Assembly: GCA_023399215.1 (NCBI GenBank)
Contig: JAEWQJ010000047.1
Location: forward strand, 95,292 to 159,291
Length of the DNA stretch: 64,000 bases
Source: Methanobacteriota archaeon
GTDB lineage: Archaea; Halobacteriota; Methanosarcinia; Methanosarcinales; Methanosarcinaceae
Reading direction: 5' to 3'
Both the position numbers and the translations under genes were made by a program. Every line of letters starts with the position of its first letter. The first letter of the stretch is position 1. The notes under the pieces were generated by a model. That model was given only the letters and a program-made list of their open reading frames with translations. It was not told the origin of the DNA and ran no database searches. Below are positions 18,080 through 27,886 of the stretch, piece by piece.

Positions 18080-18631
18080 ATGGAAAATAATTTAAAAATT
18101 GTAGCAATGCTTCTTGTTGTTGCTACTGTTGTCTTCGCAGCCGGCTGTTCCGAAAAGACAACAAATCAGGGAAACGAAACTTCAGGAAATGAGGTTTCAG
18201 GAAATGAGGTTTCAGGAAATGAGGTTTCAGGGAATGAAACCTCAGATGTTTCAAACCAGACCACTCCAGCAGTATCAGCAACGACTTCACCTGTTGGAAA
18301 TGTAACCGAAAAAACCAACGAAAATGTTGCGGAAGATAATAACACTGAAAAAACTGAAAATATAACAAAGCCTGTAATCAGGAAATCAACTTACGTAGCT
18401 CCGCATGAACCAAGTTCAGAGGCAAACCAGATAACTTATACTGTATATGACAACAGTGAAAATAATACACTAGGTGTTTCAAATCAGGGTACTCTGAAGA
18501 TTGTATCGAGTGGAACAAACACAACTGCAGAAAATACAACTCAGGAAAACACGACCGTAACCAGCGATCTCCTGCGAAAACAGAAGATAGCTCAGAATCA
18601 CACATCTACTAATGGAACTATAAGTGTCTGA
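18080..18631 (+). CDS. Low-complexity Thr/Asn-rich lipoprotein
   Basis: 183 residues. A 20-residue hydrophobic signal ends in the lipobox VFAAGC, so the Cys at 23 should be lipidated. The mature chain is Asn/Ser/Thr/Glu-rich with four tandem SGNE(V/T) pentapeptides (DNA repeat tcaggaaatgaggtt at 18182-18241) and many N-x-T/S sequons, which suggests a heavily glycosylated surface stalk. No folded domain recognised. Confidence 0.75.
   Translation: MENNLKIVAMLLVVATVVFAAGCSEKTTNQGNETSGNEVSGNEVSGNEVSGNETSDVSNQTTPAVSATTSPVGNVTEKTNENVAEDNNTEKTENITKPVIRKSTYVAPHEPSSEANQITYTVYDNSENNTLGVSNQGTLKIVSSGTNTTAENTTQENTTVTSDLLRKQKIAQNHTSTNGTISV
18182..18241 (+). repeat. 15-bp in-frame repeat in the lipoprotein gene
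   Basis: Three near-identical copies of tcaggaaatgaggtt and a diverged fourth, each encoding SGNEV or SGNET. In-frame expansion changes only stalk length. Confidence 0.9.
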
Positions 18632-18863
18632 ACTACAAGCAACATAATAAAGCATCCGCGAATGGCAACGAAAATAAAACTTGACCTGTAATTTGATCTT
18701 ATTTTTCTTTTTATTTCTCTATTTATTATTTGTTAAGAAAAGCCAGTTATAAATTCTCTATGAATTTAAAATAAAGAATACTCACGTTCTTAGGAATTGA
18801 ATTTGTTTTTAAAATAGTTTATATATATCCACTTTCTAAACTAAGCATATGGAAGAGGGCAAA

Positions 18864-19220
18864 ATGAAGAATACAATCACGAGAAGTTTTGAACTTCAGG
18901 ACTACAAAATAGTAGGAACCGAACTTTCCGGTTTCTGGGCAGACTTAACGAGCAAAGAAGAATTGATAGTTGAGGTAAATTACATTCCTGAAAAGAAAAA
19001 AGTCTTCAGTCCTGAAGAAATCGAAAAGCTTGCGCTGGAAATCCGTAATAAATGCGGCAGCTTTGAGGCTCAACTTCCCGAAAATATAAAATGCGAAGTC
19101 ACCTTCAAAAACTTCGGAGAAAAAGTTTACAAAACCGGCCAGCCTGATTTTAAACTGGAACCCAGGGAACTGGAAGAAGTCCAGGTTGCTTACCGCTTCT
19201 ATGTTGAATATTATATATAA
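18864..19220 (+). CDS. Hypothetical protein, about 118 residues
   Basis: Two possible starts: ATG at 18849 and ATG at 18864. The second is preceded by agagggcaaa, a good ribosome binding site, so I use it. A box A (tttatatata) at about 18818-18828 drives it. The protein is soluble and charged, with a repeated strand pattern (LIVEVNYIPEKKKVFSPEEI, then IKCEVTFKNFGEKVYKTG). No family recognised. It stands alone between the lipoprotein and the nitrogenase-like operon. Confidence 0.65.
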   Translation: MKNTITRSFELQDYKIVGTELSGFWADLTSKEELIVEVNYIPEKKKVFSPEEIEKLALEIRNKCGSFEAQLPENIKCEVTFKNFGEKVYKTGQPDFKLEPRELEEVQVAYRFYVEYYI

Positions 19221-19653
19221 CCAATTAACTTATAGGACCTACGCATTTGAGTTTTTCCAATGATAAATAAGGAATTTATTTTTGAATTTAAGAACTAGAA
19301 ACCTTAAGCGTAAGCTTCCTTTTACAGTTTTTCTAAATTTTAGATTAAATGGGACTATGAACCTAATAAACATTCCAGTTTAAAAACTTATAATTGTGAT
19401 TTTAATTCACTAATGTGAATTAACATAGAGAAGAAACTTTACATAGAGAAGAAACGTTCACAGTTATCGCTTGTCATTTTCTTTGTAATTTTTTTTCCAA
19501 TGACATTATTCTTGAAAGAATTTGGCAGCGTTTTAAATCTTCTGTAAAATTCGCTTCATATTTACGCATAGATCTTGCTATAAAAACTGCGTATTAAAAA
19601 AGATAAATTCCATTTTTTGTGATGGAACTTTTTGTCCTTCAAAATTGGTATGT
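19221..19653. other. Spacer between convergent genes with a 22-bp palindrome
   Basis: Perfect palindrome at 19402-19423: ttaattcac, taat, gtgaattaa. Just after it, an 18-bp direct repeat (acatagagaagaaac plus three bases) occurs at 19423 and 19441. No gene seen. Confidence 0.6.
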
Positions 19654-20949
19654 TCATGTGGAACGCAGTCCATTAATGATTTCTTCCAGAAGGAAGAGAG
19701 CGCCTGAAACTCCCAGATATGTTTTCGGGATAAAGTGGATGTACCCTCTGTCCGGAAGGGAAATTTCGATACCTGCTTTGCAGCATCCCTTTGTTTTTAA
19801 AAGCTGAAGGGTAAAACTGTCAGCAAAGGCAATATCAACCGATTCAAGCGAAAGGTCTCTATCCCAGGCTTCACAAAAGCCCTTTTCCGTCAGAAATGAC
19901 TTAAGAGATTTTGCTATTTCAGGGTCGCTTCCGGGAAGCAGTTTTACTGCATAAGGGGCCATGCCCAGGTAGGAGTAGAGCCAGTGTGTAAGAGGAAAGA
20001 CAAGAGAGCTTTCAGCTTGGATTGAAAAACTGGCTCCTTTGGGAAGCCCTGAGAAAGAATGGAAACGTGAAATCTGTTGATAACTAGTCTGTCTAGCTTT
20101 CCGGACTTCCGCAAGTGCAGGTGCAGGGTCGATATTTAGGATAGCTGCAACTTCTCTCAACAGGCTTTCATTCGCATCAAAACCCAGGGGAGCCCCAAGA
20201 GGAGAAAACACGGCAGGAGTTCCGAAGTGTTTCCGATACCACTTAGCAACCCTTCTGCCGTATTCGGGGAAAAGGACAATATTACAGGCTGCGTTGTTTG
20301 ATTCCCGGACTTCGTCGAGGGAAGTTCCGGCAAGTAAAATAGCTCCCACTTCCAGGCCTAAGAAAGACAGGAGCCGCTTCATTTCTGCAACCGAGCCTTC
20401 CCAGTGTTTGTGGAGAAGAGAAAGTCCTATCAAATTCACTTTTTTAGGAAATTCGGAGCGATTAAGGGGACGAAAAAGGGAATGGAGTTTTAGATGTTCC
20501 AGCAAGGTAAGGGTAGTATTTTCAAAGCCCTGAGCTGCAGGAAGAGAAAAAACCGTCTTTTCCACCACAAAACATCGATCCTGCAGCCCTGCCTTTTTAA
20601 TTACGTTCTCCAAGTCATCTCCAACAAGGCTTGCTCCCGGGGAATTAATTACTACAAGCAAACCTTTTTCTTTTGCTGCCACTGCTGCAAGTGCCCTTTC
20701 AAATTTTTCAAGGGAGCCCTGGATGAAGTCTTCTCCGTCCAGGCAGGTACAGGGGACCCTGGGCTGTCCGAAATAGAACTCGTCCTGGAATGCCAGGGGG
20801 TCATGGGAACTTTCTCTGGGGAACTGCCTGTCCGAAAGGAAACTATGGTATAACTTGCACCCTGTAGGACCGTTTAGAATCACAGCTGCGTCCCTGATTC
20901 CCTCCACAGCCAGGATAGAGCCCGTAAAAGCGTCTGGGGAAAATATCAA
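19654..20949 (-). CDS. Nitrogenase component 1-like protein (NifK/NifN/BchB type), second gene of operon
   Basis: 431 residues. The start is TTG at 20949: the perfect site ggaggtga lies just upstream and the TTG overlaps the previous stop (TTGA), so translation is coupled. Component 1 landmarks are ILNGPTGCKLYHSF near 27, a PCTCLDGEDFIQGS block near 69 and the strand-turn INSPGASLVGDDLENV near 104. Of the three Cys that hold the P-cluster-type centre, only that in GPTGC is in place; the first (normally near 'C.FxG') is absent and the 'C..G.IGDD' one is SPGASLVGDD. It should pair with the upstream NifD-like domain. Function unknown; it is not a standard NifK. Confidence 0.82.
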   Translation of the reverse strand: MIFSPDAFTGSILAVEGIRDAAVILNGPTGCKLYHSFLSDRQFPRESSHDPLAFQDEFYFGQPRVPCTCLDGEDFIQGSLEKFERALAAVAAKEKGLLVVINSPGASLVGDDLENVIKKAGLQDRCFVVEKTVFSLPAAQGFENTTLTLLEHLKLHSLFRPLNRSEFPKKVNLIGLSLLHKHWEGSVAEMKRLLSFLGLEVGAILLAGTSLDEVRESNNAACNIVLFPEYGRRVAKWYRKHFGTPAVFSPLGAPLGFDANESLLREVAAILNIDPAPALAEVRKARQTSYQQISRFHSFSGLPKGASFSIQAESSLVFPLTHWLYSYLGMAPYAVKLLPGSDPEIAKSLKSFLTEKGFCEAWDRDLSLESVDIAFADSFTLQLLKTKGCCKAGIEISLPDRGYIHFIPKTYLGVSGALFLLEEIINGLRST

Positions 20950-23264
20950 CTTTCATCACCTCCGTCATACTTCCATCCCTCCACAACTGGCAGCCTCAAA
21001 AGCGTACTCCAGCGTTTTGCAAGTTCAAGCCCGCTCAGGAACCCAACCTGCGGGGAGACTGGTATGGTATCATAATGCACTCCACCTTCAGGGACCGAAG
21101 GGACATAACTCGAAAGAACAAGGTCCGGCCTGAGATCCCTGACATCCTTAGCCCTCATTTCATCCGTATAGTTTCTCTCTACAGGGAATCCTTCATCGGA
21201 CAGGAGGCCAGGACGTTCATTCCTGAAAGTCGAGACTGAAAAACCAACCTTGAGAATTTCCATTCCCAGGTCTCGGATCGTGTCCAGAACCCAGCTGATA
21301 TCTTCGGTGTAACTCACCAAGAGTACACGCTTTCCCGAGAGATGGGGAGCATATTTCCCGATCCCTGCTTTGTACACCTTTTCCTGTTCTTGCAGCAAGG
21401 AAGAGACATCCTTTCCGGGAAGCAAGCGTGCTGCCAGAGCTTTTACCCAAATGGAACTTTCTCGGAAACCCACAGGAAATGGAAGCTCAAAAAACTCAAG
21501 CCTGAAACGCTTGGAGAGGTATTCCTGGATGGCCTGGGTATCAGGGTCGGTACAGGCTAACAGGTTGATCTCCGCTTTTTTAAAAGAGCGAAGGGAAAGG
21601 GTATCTGTCTCTTTTAAAAACCTGCAGTTGACCCTGTATCCCAGTCTTTGAAGCAATTTCTCAACAATACAGAAGTTTTTTTCTTCTTGAGGGGAAAAAT
21701 TCCTTTCTCCTATTATGTTAACAAGGCCTTTTTCGGGCCTTACGGAGGGGTCGATCAGATCAGCAACACGTTTGCTGCCCTCGAGCATACCGGCTGAAAA
21801 GTCTCCCGTAATGACCCCTTCCACAGGGATAGGAATGACCCTGGCTCCAGGAAAACGAACTTTGGCTCTTGATGCTGCTTCCCTTATATCGTCTCCTATG
21901 ATTCCTCCTGGACAAGTGCTCACCACAAAGACCGTTTGCCAGCCAGCTAAAAGGACTTCTTCTATTCTATTTTCAAGGTTTTCGAGTCCCCCAAAGATAA
22001 TGTCCTCTTCCTTCATGTCTGTTGGCAGGAGGCCAGGGACTTGTTTTTTCTTATCTGAGATCTTCCTTTCACCTTCTAATAAAAACGAGCGTGTAAGGGC
22101 ATCGGCCGTGATATAGGTGCAACTCCTAGGCCCGTGCAGGACCGTGGCGGCATCGTTAACCTGAAAAGTAGCAGTCACAGCCCCTGAAAAGGCACAGCCG
22201 TAAAGGAGAGGTCTGGAGAAGTGTTTTGCCTGGGATGATGTAGATACTTCTGTTGGAGTTCTGAAGGAAATTTCTGCAGACTGCGCTTCTGGAATCACCG
22301 GACAGATTTTCTCGGAACTTGTTTCTGGTATCTCCATATGGATTTCTGCAAAAGGTCTATTTTCTTGGCTAAGTGAAACAGGTTCAGCACAGGATCTTTT
22401 TCTGGATACAGAACCTGTTCCGAATGGCTTTATACAGGGACGTTCCCGCCTTCCCAGCACCAGAGCCTCAAGCTCAATGTCACCGAGAGGGTTGGCGGGG
22501 TGCAGCAGGTTCCGGTCCTTTTCCAGGTTTTTCACATACAATGCCAGCTCTCTGAAAATACCTGCAGGAGCAGAGGAAGGAAAAGCTTCAGCCAGAGTTT
22601 TCCCTACTTTTTCAGCCTGAGAAAATATTTCGTCCCTTGGAATAGAAGCCAGCACAGGCAAACCTGTTGCCTGGGCAAAGGTAAAAACTCTTTCCTCTTC
22701 CTCAAAAAGCCCTCGTCTGTTGAAGATAATACCTGCAACCCTGGGAACTGAATCCTCAAAATTTCGGATTCCTCTGAGGATATTGTTAGCAGCGTACAAG
22801 GCCATGTATTCCCCTGAAGTTACCAGAAAAACAGCATCGGCATATTCTTTTCTCAGGGGAACTGCAAACCCCCCGCAGACAACATCCCCAAGCACATCAT
22901 AAAGTACGACGTCAAAGGAAGAAGCCCTAAGTCCCACACGTTTTAAGACCTCAAAACTGCTCAGTATCCCTCTACCTGCACATCCTATCCCGGGTTTCGG
23001 ACCCCCGGCTTCCACGCAGGCAGTACCTCCGTAGCCTTCAAAGACCAGATCTTCAAGCTTCTGTGCTTCCTGAGGAGTTTCACGCATATAGTCCAACACT
23101 GTGGGAATGTCAGCCCCTCCAAGAAGCAGACGGGTGGAATCGTGTTTTGGGTCGCAGCCGACCTGAAGGACCCGCTTTTTCAAAACGGCAAGGGCAGCCG
23201 AGAGGTTTGCAGCAACCGTGGACTTGCCTATGCCCCCCTTCCCATAGAGAGCAATCTGGATTAT
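20946..23264 (-). CDS. NifH-NifD-like fusion protein (nitrogenase superfamily)
   Basis: About 772 residues in two halves. Residues 1-250 are NifH-like: GKGGIGKST P-loop near 8, VGCDPKHDSTRLL, the [4Fe-4S] Cys in GIGCAGRGI and in YDVLGDVVCGGFAVP. After a Ser/Glu-rich linker (about 250-345), residues 350-772 are NifD/E-like: LYGCAFSGAV, VLHGPRSCTY and VSTCPGGIIGDDI supply three Cys for a P-cluster-type centre. The usual FeMo-cofactor Cys/His context is not seen. The P-loop is only included if translation begins at 23264, where ggagg sits seven bases before ATA; the first standard start (TTG, 23183) would drop it. The NifH half would pass electrons to the component 1 half with ATP hydrolysis. 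Relatives reduce tetrapyrroles or thioethers; the substrate is unknown here. Confidence 0.85.
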   Translation of the reverse strand: MIQIALYGKGGIGKSTVAANLSAALAVLKKRVLQVGCDPKHDSTRLLLGGADIPTVLDYMRETPQEAQKLEDLVFEGYGGTACVEAGGPKPGIGCAGRGILSSFEVLKRVGLRASSFDVVLYDVLGDVVCGGFAVPLRKEYADAVFLVTSGEYMALYAANNILRGIRNFEDSVPRVAGIIFNRRGLFEEEERVFTFAQATGLPVLASIPRDEIFSQAEKVGKTLAEAFPSSAPAGIFRELALYVKNLEKDRNLLHPANPLGDIELEALVLGRRERPCIKPFGTGSVSRKRSCAEPVSLSQENRPFAEIHMEIPETSSEKICPVIPEAQSAEISFRTPTEVSTSSQAKHFSRPLLYGCAFSGAVTATFQVNDAATVLHGPRSCTYITADALTRSFLLEGERKISDKKKQVPGLLPTDMKEEDIIFGGLENLENRIEEVLLAGWQTVFVVSTCPGGIIGDDIREAASRAKVRFPGARVIPIPVEGVITGDFSAGMLEGSKRVADLIDPSVRPEKGLVNIIGERNFSPQEEKNFCIVEKLLQRLGYRVNCRFLKETDTLSLRSFKKAEINLLACTDPDTQAIQEYLSKRFRLEFFELPFPVGFRESSIWVKALAARLLPGKDVSSLLQEQEKVYKAGIGKYAPHLSGKRVLLVSYTEDISWVLDTIRDLGMEILKVGFSVSTFRNERPGLLSDEGFPVERNYTDEMRAKDVRDLRPDLVLSSYVPSVPEGGVHYDTIPVSPQVGFLSGLELAKRWSTLLRLPVVEGWKYDGGDES

Positions 23265-24214
23265 GTTTTTTCCTCCTGTTACTTGCGAACTTAAAAGGGT
23301 AATCTTCTGTTTTATCCCTAAATTATTACACTTTTTTAATTTTTTATTTCAACTATATATCGTATACAGCTGACCCACTTTTTTACTCCAACTTCTTCAA
23401 CTTCGAATTTGTTTTATTTTACATGATTATTTCACAATACCAAAATGGAATTGAAACTTACTTAACGTTTAACTTTTTGCGCCGTCTGCTGTTGTATCGT
23501 GTATTGAACTTTCAAATGGTTTTGAATTTGCGAAATTATTTCAGGATACAACATATCATTACTGAACTTGACTTCACCATTAAGCTTTATTTATCCAAGA
23601 AGCCATCGTGAAACTGCAAAACTCTATATGGATTTGTCTTCAACTGTTAAAATACATCTTTAGCATTGTTGGTGTAAAAATATAACTTTCCGGCAAAACC
23701 CGAGAAAAGAGAATTAATTGTTTTTCCTGTTTTACTGAACATATCTAAGTTATCTAACGTATTATAACCGAAGTATAATAAATTTTAGGTTATATTTTTG
23801 ACTTAAGGTTATTTTTCTACCCATTTCCAAGAAAAGCCAATATTTTTCTTGCCTGACTTCGGTGGCCTCCTCCACTTGAGAGTATGCACACAGACAAGAT
23901 ACTTGGCTACTTTATTTTGCAATCGGGCTAAAATGCAGTTAATTCATGCGAGAAAACAGGTCAGAAAAATACAGAGGTCAAGCCAAACAAAATACAGTAA
24001 TTTTCCTACAAAACCACTCAATATGTTGTCTTGTCTGCTGGCATCTGAACCGGTAATATAGAGGAACTAAAAAGCGATAGAAGTCTATCCAAGGTAATTA
24101 ACTCCATTTTCTCTTACTGGAAAATCCTAGACGTATTGTGAGTAGAAACATTCAAATGATTAGACAAAGCTATCTCCCTGTAGCAATAATGAATTATAAA
24201 GAGGGGATGAATCT
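23265..24214. promoter_or_regulatory. Spacer with promoter of the nitrogenase-like operon
   Basis: On the - strand a box A (gatatatag) lies near 23350-23357, placing the start of transcription around 23327. From 23420 to 24190 I see only short open frames without ribosome binding sites or recognisable domains. Confidence 0.45.
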
Positions 24215-24259
24215 ACGACTGAAGATCTGAAAAAAGTCCTCCTGCAAAAATGTGAAAGT

Positions 24260-25021
24260 ATGGATATACCCCTGGTTGGGGTTGCCAGTGTTGAGAGATG
24301 GAGCAATCCTCCTTTTTTACCATGGATGCCTGAGGAATTCTATCCTCAATCCATATATCCTGAAGCAAAATCAGTGATAGTTATCGGACTGCCGGTACCT
24401 CTACCGGTTTTAGAGACAGCCCCCTCTTTGTATTACCATGAATTATACAATACTATAAACACCTTATTGGACCAATACACATACAGACTTGCCAATTTCC
24501 TGACCGATAGAGGATACCCATCTATTTTCATACCTAGAGATGGGTATGGAAGCGTTCAGGTACTCATTGAAAATCCTACTGCATTCTTTTCTCACAGACA
24601 TGCTGCTTTACTCGCTGGGCTAGGAACTTTTGGGGTAAATAATACGATCCTTACACCAGAGTACGGTCCCAGGGTCCGTTTCGGTTCAATTCTGTCCACA
24701 GCCGAGCTTCCTCAAGATCCAATGCTAGAGACTCAGCTTTGCACCCGTTGTATGCGTTGTGTAAAAATGTGCCCATCAAATGCTCTTAATAAGGAAGACT
24801 ATCCCAGCGGACTGACAGATAAGAAAGCTTGTTCCGCTTATAGCGCTGAATTAAATAAGCGTCACATTTCGCCTTGTGGTATATGTATCAAGGTCTGTCC
24901 AGTAGGAAATGATAGAGTGCTATATAAAAGAGATAATGATGCAATATACGTAGATGAGGAGCTTTTTGCCAATCACCATAAAGCTTGGAAGCACGTTAGA
25001 TCTTATGGAGGAAAATTATAG
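24260..25021 (+). CDS. Epoxyqueuosine reductase-like 4Fe-4S protein
   Basis: 253 residues from the first ATG. Segments like YPEAKSVIVIGLPVP near 34, AALLAGLGTFGVNNTILTPE near 114 and PRVRFGSILSTAELP near 137 match the QueG-like corrinoid/Fe-S family. Two ferredoxin-type motifs follow: CTRCMRCVKMCPSNAL and CGICIKVCPVG. The C-terminal HEAT domain of true QueG is absent, so it is more likely one of the shorter archaeal relatives of unknown substrate. Coding signal continues upstream of this ATG as TEDLKKVLLQKCES. The site gagggg at 24201-24206 points to 24215, where the codon is ACG, so the real start is uncertain. Confidence 0.82.
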   Translation: MDIPLVGVASVERWSNPPFLPWMPEEFYPQSIYPEAKSVIVIGLPVPLPVLETAPSLYYHELYNTINTLLDQYTYRLANFLTDRGYPSIFIPRDGYGSVQVLIENPTAFFSHRHAALLAGLGTFGVNNTILTPEYGPRVRFGSILSTAELPQDPMLETQLCTRCMRCVKMCPSNALNKEDYPSGLTDKKACSAYSAELNKRHISPCGICIKVCPVGNDRVLYKRDNDAIYVDEELFANHHKAWKHVRSYGGKL

Positions 25022-25093
25022 GCTATATATCAATTAGTTTTAATAGCTAACACTTTTTTCAGGATTATCCATAATAGCTTTAGTGTGAATATG

Positions 25094-25132
25094 CGTCATT
25101 GCTTGTAGCAGGGCTCACCAGCGTAACTTTGA
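25094..25132 (-). repeat. Copy 1 of a shared hairpin-type motif
   Basis: Read on the - strand it is aaagttacgctggtgagccc followed by tgctacaagcaatg. It matches the copies at 27672 and 37405 (AAAGTTGCGCTGGCGCACCC then GCTGCAAGC). Confidence 0.6.
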
Positions 25133-25940
25133 TTATCTATTTTAAAATAAATCTAAATAATAAGTTGAAAAGTCGAATCGCGGAATAAGGTTGACTTCTA
25201 GTTGACGTTGTTTCTATCTTGGTAAAAATGAGGTCGTCCAGCAGTTGTTGATTGATATTATTATAAGTAATGAAATAGAGCCTCTTGAATTCTCTTTTCC
25301 ATCCATTTTGTATTTTCATAAGACTATCGCAGTGTAAGTAAATAAATGCAAGTGGAAGCAGTGTTTGACTTTTATCATCAAAACATCAATCGGATATTAG
25401 TGGACAACCAAAAATGAAAACAATGATTTTAGTAACTTTTACAACTGCACGCTCGCGCAATGTACCACGTTGTTTGCAGAGGGTGTGCGCTTCCAACATT
25501 GATTTTTAATTCCATAATGAGGTAATCTATTCCAACAACAAATTGTGAAAAATAGATCCAAAATTTTATAAAACTGACCTTCTGCAGATATCTTCAAAAA
25601 AATAACATTTTTCTTGTTATCGTTTTTGGAGAATTATTCGAAAATCTGCAGTTATTGTCTCAACTGAAGCTTCGGAAATGTGTGCTGGAAATTTTCAATG
25701 AAGGCAAAAGGTCGAAAATTGTAGGAGATTTCAAAAACACATGTTTGAGCAACTGGGCAGTTTTCAGAAAAGAAAGTGGAATAAATCAAGGGAGAGATAT
25801 TTTTAGTGTTTTTAGCTGCTTCAGTATTTTCAGTATTTTATCTTTTCATTTTCTCCAAATTCGTTGAAAAGCACACGATTCGAATAAGTAAGGATAATAG
25901 AAAAAAATTGTAACTATTCAGCCCATGTGAAACAGAATCG

Positions 25941-25989
25941 ATAACTATCCTTATTAAAATTCAAAATAACTATCCTTATTAAAATTCAA
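25941..25989. repeat. 25-bp tandem repeat
   Basis: Two copies of ataactatccttattaaaa ttcaa, starting at 25941 and 25966. Confidence 0.9.
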
Positions 25990-26142
25990 TCGACAAATTT
26001 CTGTAAATTTATTTCCATAAACTACTGGCGATTGACTGTTTTTCTTTCTTTTCCGCAGATTATTTATTGGATTTGTCGCTTTTAATAAAATCGACACCAT
26101 TAGACACGTTTGGATAGGCTGAATAGTTACTATATAATATAA

Positions 26143-27099
26143 TTAATTCGATTGATTGAGTTGCAGATGATACCACTTATGCTGCATAGTTTTATTTTCA
26201 CCTATAGAGAAAACATCGATACGTTGTGACTCCCACGAGACGGCTGCAGGTGCAGAGTACAATTCCCCGCCTCTACACATCCATTCATGCCAGGAACCGT
26301 CATACCATTTATGTTTCAGTGTATTATAATCACTTCCAACTGTGAAACAATCCAACCTATAAGGTGCCCAGGAGGAGACAGCTACACCTTCAGTAAATTC
26401 TCCACCTAGACTTTCCCAGTCATACCAGGTGTCATTAAACGACTTATGCTGCATAGATTTGTCTTTGCCTAAAGCGAAAACATCGATACGATTTGAATCG
26501 GACGAGACGGCTGCAGGTGCAGAATACAGTTCACCGCCCAGATCTTCCCAGTCATGCCAGGAACCATCAAACCACTTATGCTGCAGTGTCCGATTAGCTC
26601 CAACTGCGAAACAATCCAACCGATTGGGTGCCCAAGAGGAGACAGCTACACCTTCAGTAAGTTCACCACCTAGACTTTCCCAGTCATGCCAGGAGCCATC
26701 AAACCACTTATGCTGCATAGATTTATCTTTACCTATAGCGAAAACATCGATACGATTTGAGTCCCATGAGACGGCTGCAGGTGCAGAATACAGTTCACCG
26801 CCCAGATCTTCCCAGTCATGCCAGGAACCATCAAACCACTTATGCTGCAGTGTCCGATTAGCTCCAACTGAGAAACAATCCAATCGATTGGGTGCCCAGG
26901 AGGAGACAGCTACACCTTCAGTAAGTTCGCCACCCAGATCTTCCCACTTGCTCCAAACTGGAGAAATGTTTTGTGACGCAACGTCGTCGGTAGTTGAAAC
27001 GGATTCGGCACCTGCTATTGCACCTGATAGTGTCAATGCAAATAAGATTGCAAGCAAAATAGCTAATGTATTTTTGATTTGTCCTTTCATTCTATGCAT
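26143..27099 (-). CDS. Secreted lectin-like beta-propeller (PLL/tectonin type)
   Basis: 318 residues. A signal peptide (hydrophobic LAILLAILFALTLSGAIAG, cleaved near residue 30) exports it. The mature protein is six tandem blades of 44-45 residues, each W-x-x-W-E/D-x-LGGEL ... DCF/DVF-x-x-G ... LQHKW. Blades alternate between two subtypes, 'TEGVAVSSWAPNRLDCF' and 'YSAPAAVSWDSNRIDVF', in an ABABAB order. This resembles PLL-type sugar-binding propellers, so it may bind glycans outside the cell; that is inferred. The DNA repeats are nearly identical over 130-base units, so blade number may vary by recombination. A second ATG at 27090 is a possible start. Confidence 0.8.
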   Translation of the reverse strand: MHRMKGQIKNTLAILLAILFALTLSGAIAGAESVSTTDDVASQNISPVWSKWEDLGGELTEGVAVSSWAPNRLDCFSVGANRTLQHKWFDGSWHDWEDLGGELYSAPAAVSWDSNRIDVFAIGKDKSMQHKWFDGSWHDWESLGGELTEGVAVSSWAPNRLDCFAVGANRTLQHKWFDGSWHDWEDLGGELYSAPAAVSSDSNRIDVFALGKDKSMQHKSFNDTWYDWESLGGEFTEGVAVSSWAPYRLDCFTVGSDYNTLKHKWYDGSWHEWMCRGGELYSAPAAVSWESQRIDVFSIGENKTMQHKWYHLQLNQSN

Positions 27100-27886
27100 T
27101 CCCGAATTTATGGTTCAATCTTACAAAACTTGACAGTATCACGAATTTGCTGTAAATTTTACACTAAGTTTTCGTACACGGATGATGAAATTAATTTAAC
27201 TATATCGAATTTTGATCCATTGACTTCTTAAATGTATAATTTTACAGAAAAATCGGCACACTGCCAGAATTTCCAAGGAATTTTATTTTAGTATTTTATA
27301 GAAGTAACTTCTTATATTGTATTAAAATATGAATATTAATAATTTGTTATTTATCTTTTTAAATTTATGTTAATATATATTTCTGGGGTTGCGGTGCAAA
27401 AATTTGGTTTTGTTCCAAAATCAGCGCAAAAACGTTCACAATTAGGAAATTTAATTCTTCTCATCCCCGAAAAAGGGCATACAAAGGCAAAAATACTAAT
27501 TTTAAACTGCGAAAATATCGTTTTTGGACTACGGCCCTTCATATAGCCATCTCGTAAATATTCAATAGAGAGTCGGAGAATAATCCCACTTTTTGGTATA
27601 AGATTGCGAAATAAAAAAGCAGAAGTTTCCAGAGATTTCATGGAAAACATACAAAAAAAATTGAACACCAAAGTTGCGCTGGCGCACCCCGCTGCAAGCT
27701 AGTAGGGTATTCAAAAGAAATAAAACTTGAAGTTTTTTTTCGAACTGCTCTAAATAGTGAAATTTATTTTAGCAGCTTGCAGTATTATAAAGTAATCAAA
27801 AGAGTTTAAGGGTTCAGTCTCTTGCTCATCAAAAATCGATAGATAATTAGCTTCAACTATTTATAAAAATATTTATTTATCGTCTT
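27100..27886. other. Spacer with hairpin-motif copy 2
   Basis: No convincing gene. An open frame on the - strand at 27351-27671 has no recognisable domain. The shared motif copy at 27672-27712 lies at its edge. A TTTAT-rich region before 27887 may be the promoter of the broken phosphorylase. Confidence 0.4.
27672..27712 (+). repeat. Copy 2 of a shared hairpin-type motif
   Basis: aaagttgcgctggcgcaccc cgctgcaagctagtagggtat. With the reversed copy at 25094 it brackets the lectin gene; a third copy is at 37405. Confidence 0.65.

Larger units (their letters stand above)
25022..26142. other. Long spacer with repeats, no gene
   Basis: Holds an inverted copy of the hairpin motif described at 27672 (25094-25132), a possible worn copy at 25451-25498, and a 25-bp direct repeat starting ataactatccttattaaaa at 25941 and 25966. 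Open frames here are short and lack recognisable features. Confidence 0.45.

Noticed and set aside
23423..23611. 62-residue + strand frame in the spacer
   Set aside because: No ribosome binding site or similarity to a known family.
26429..27133. Long + strand open frame opposite the propeller gene
   Set aside because: A shadow of the repeated blades; the other strand has a signal peptide and a clear fold.
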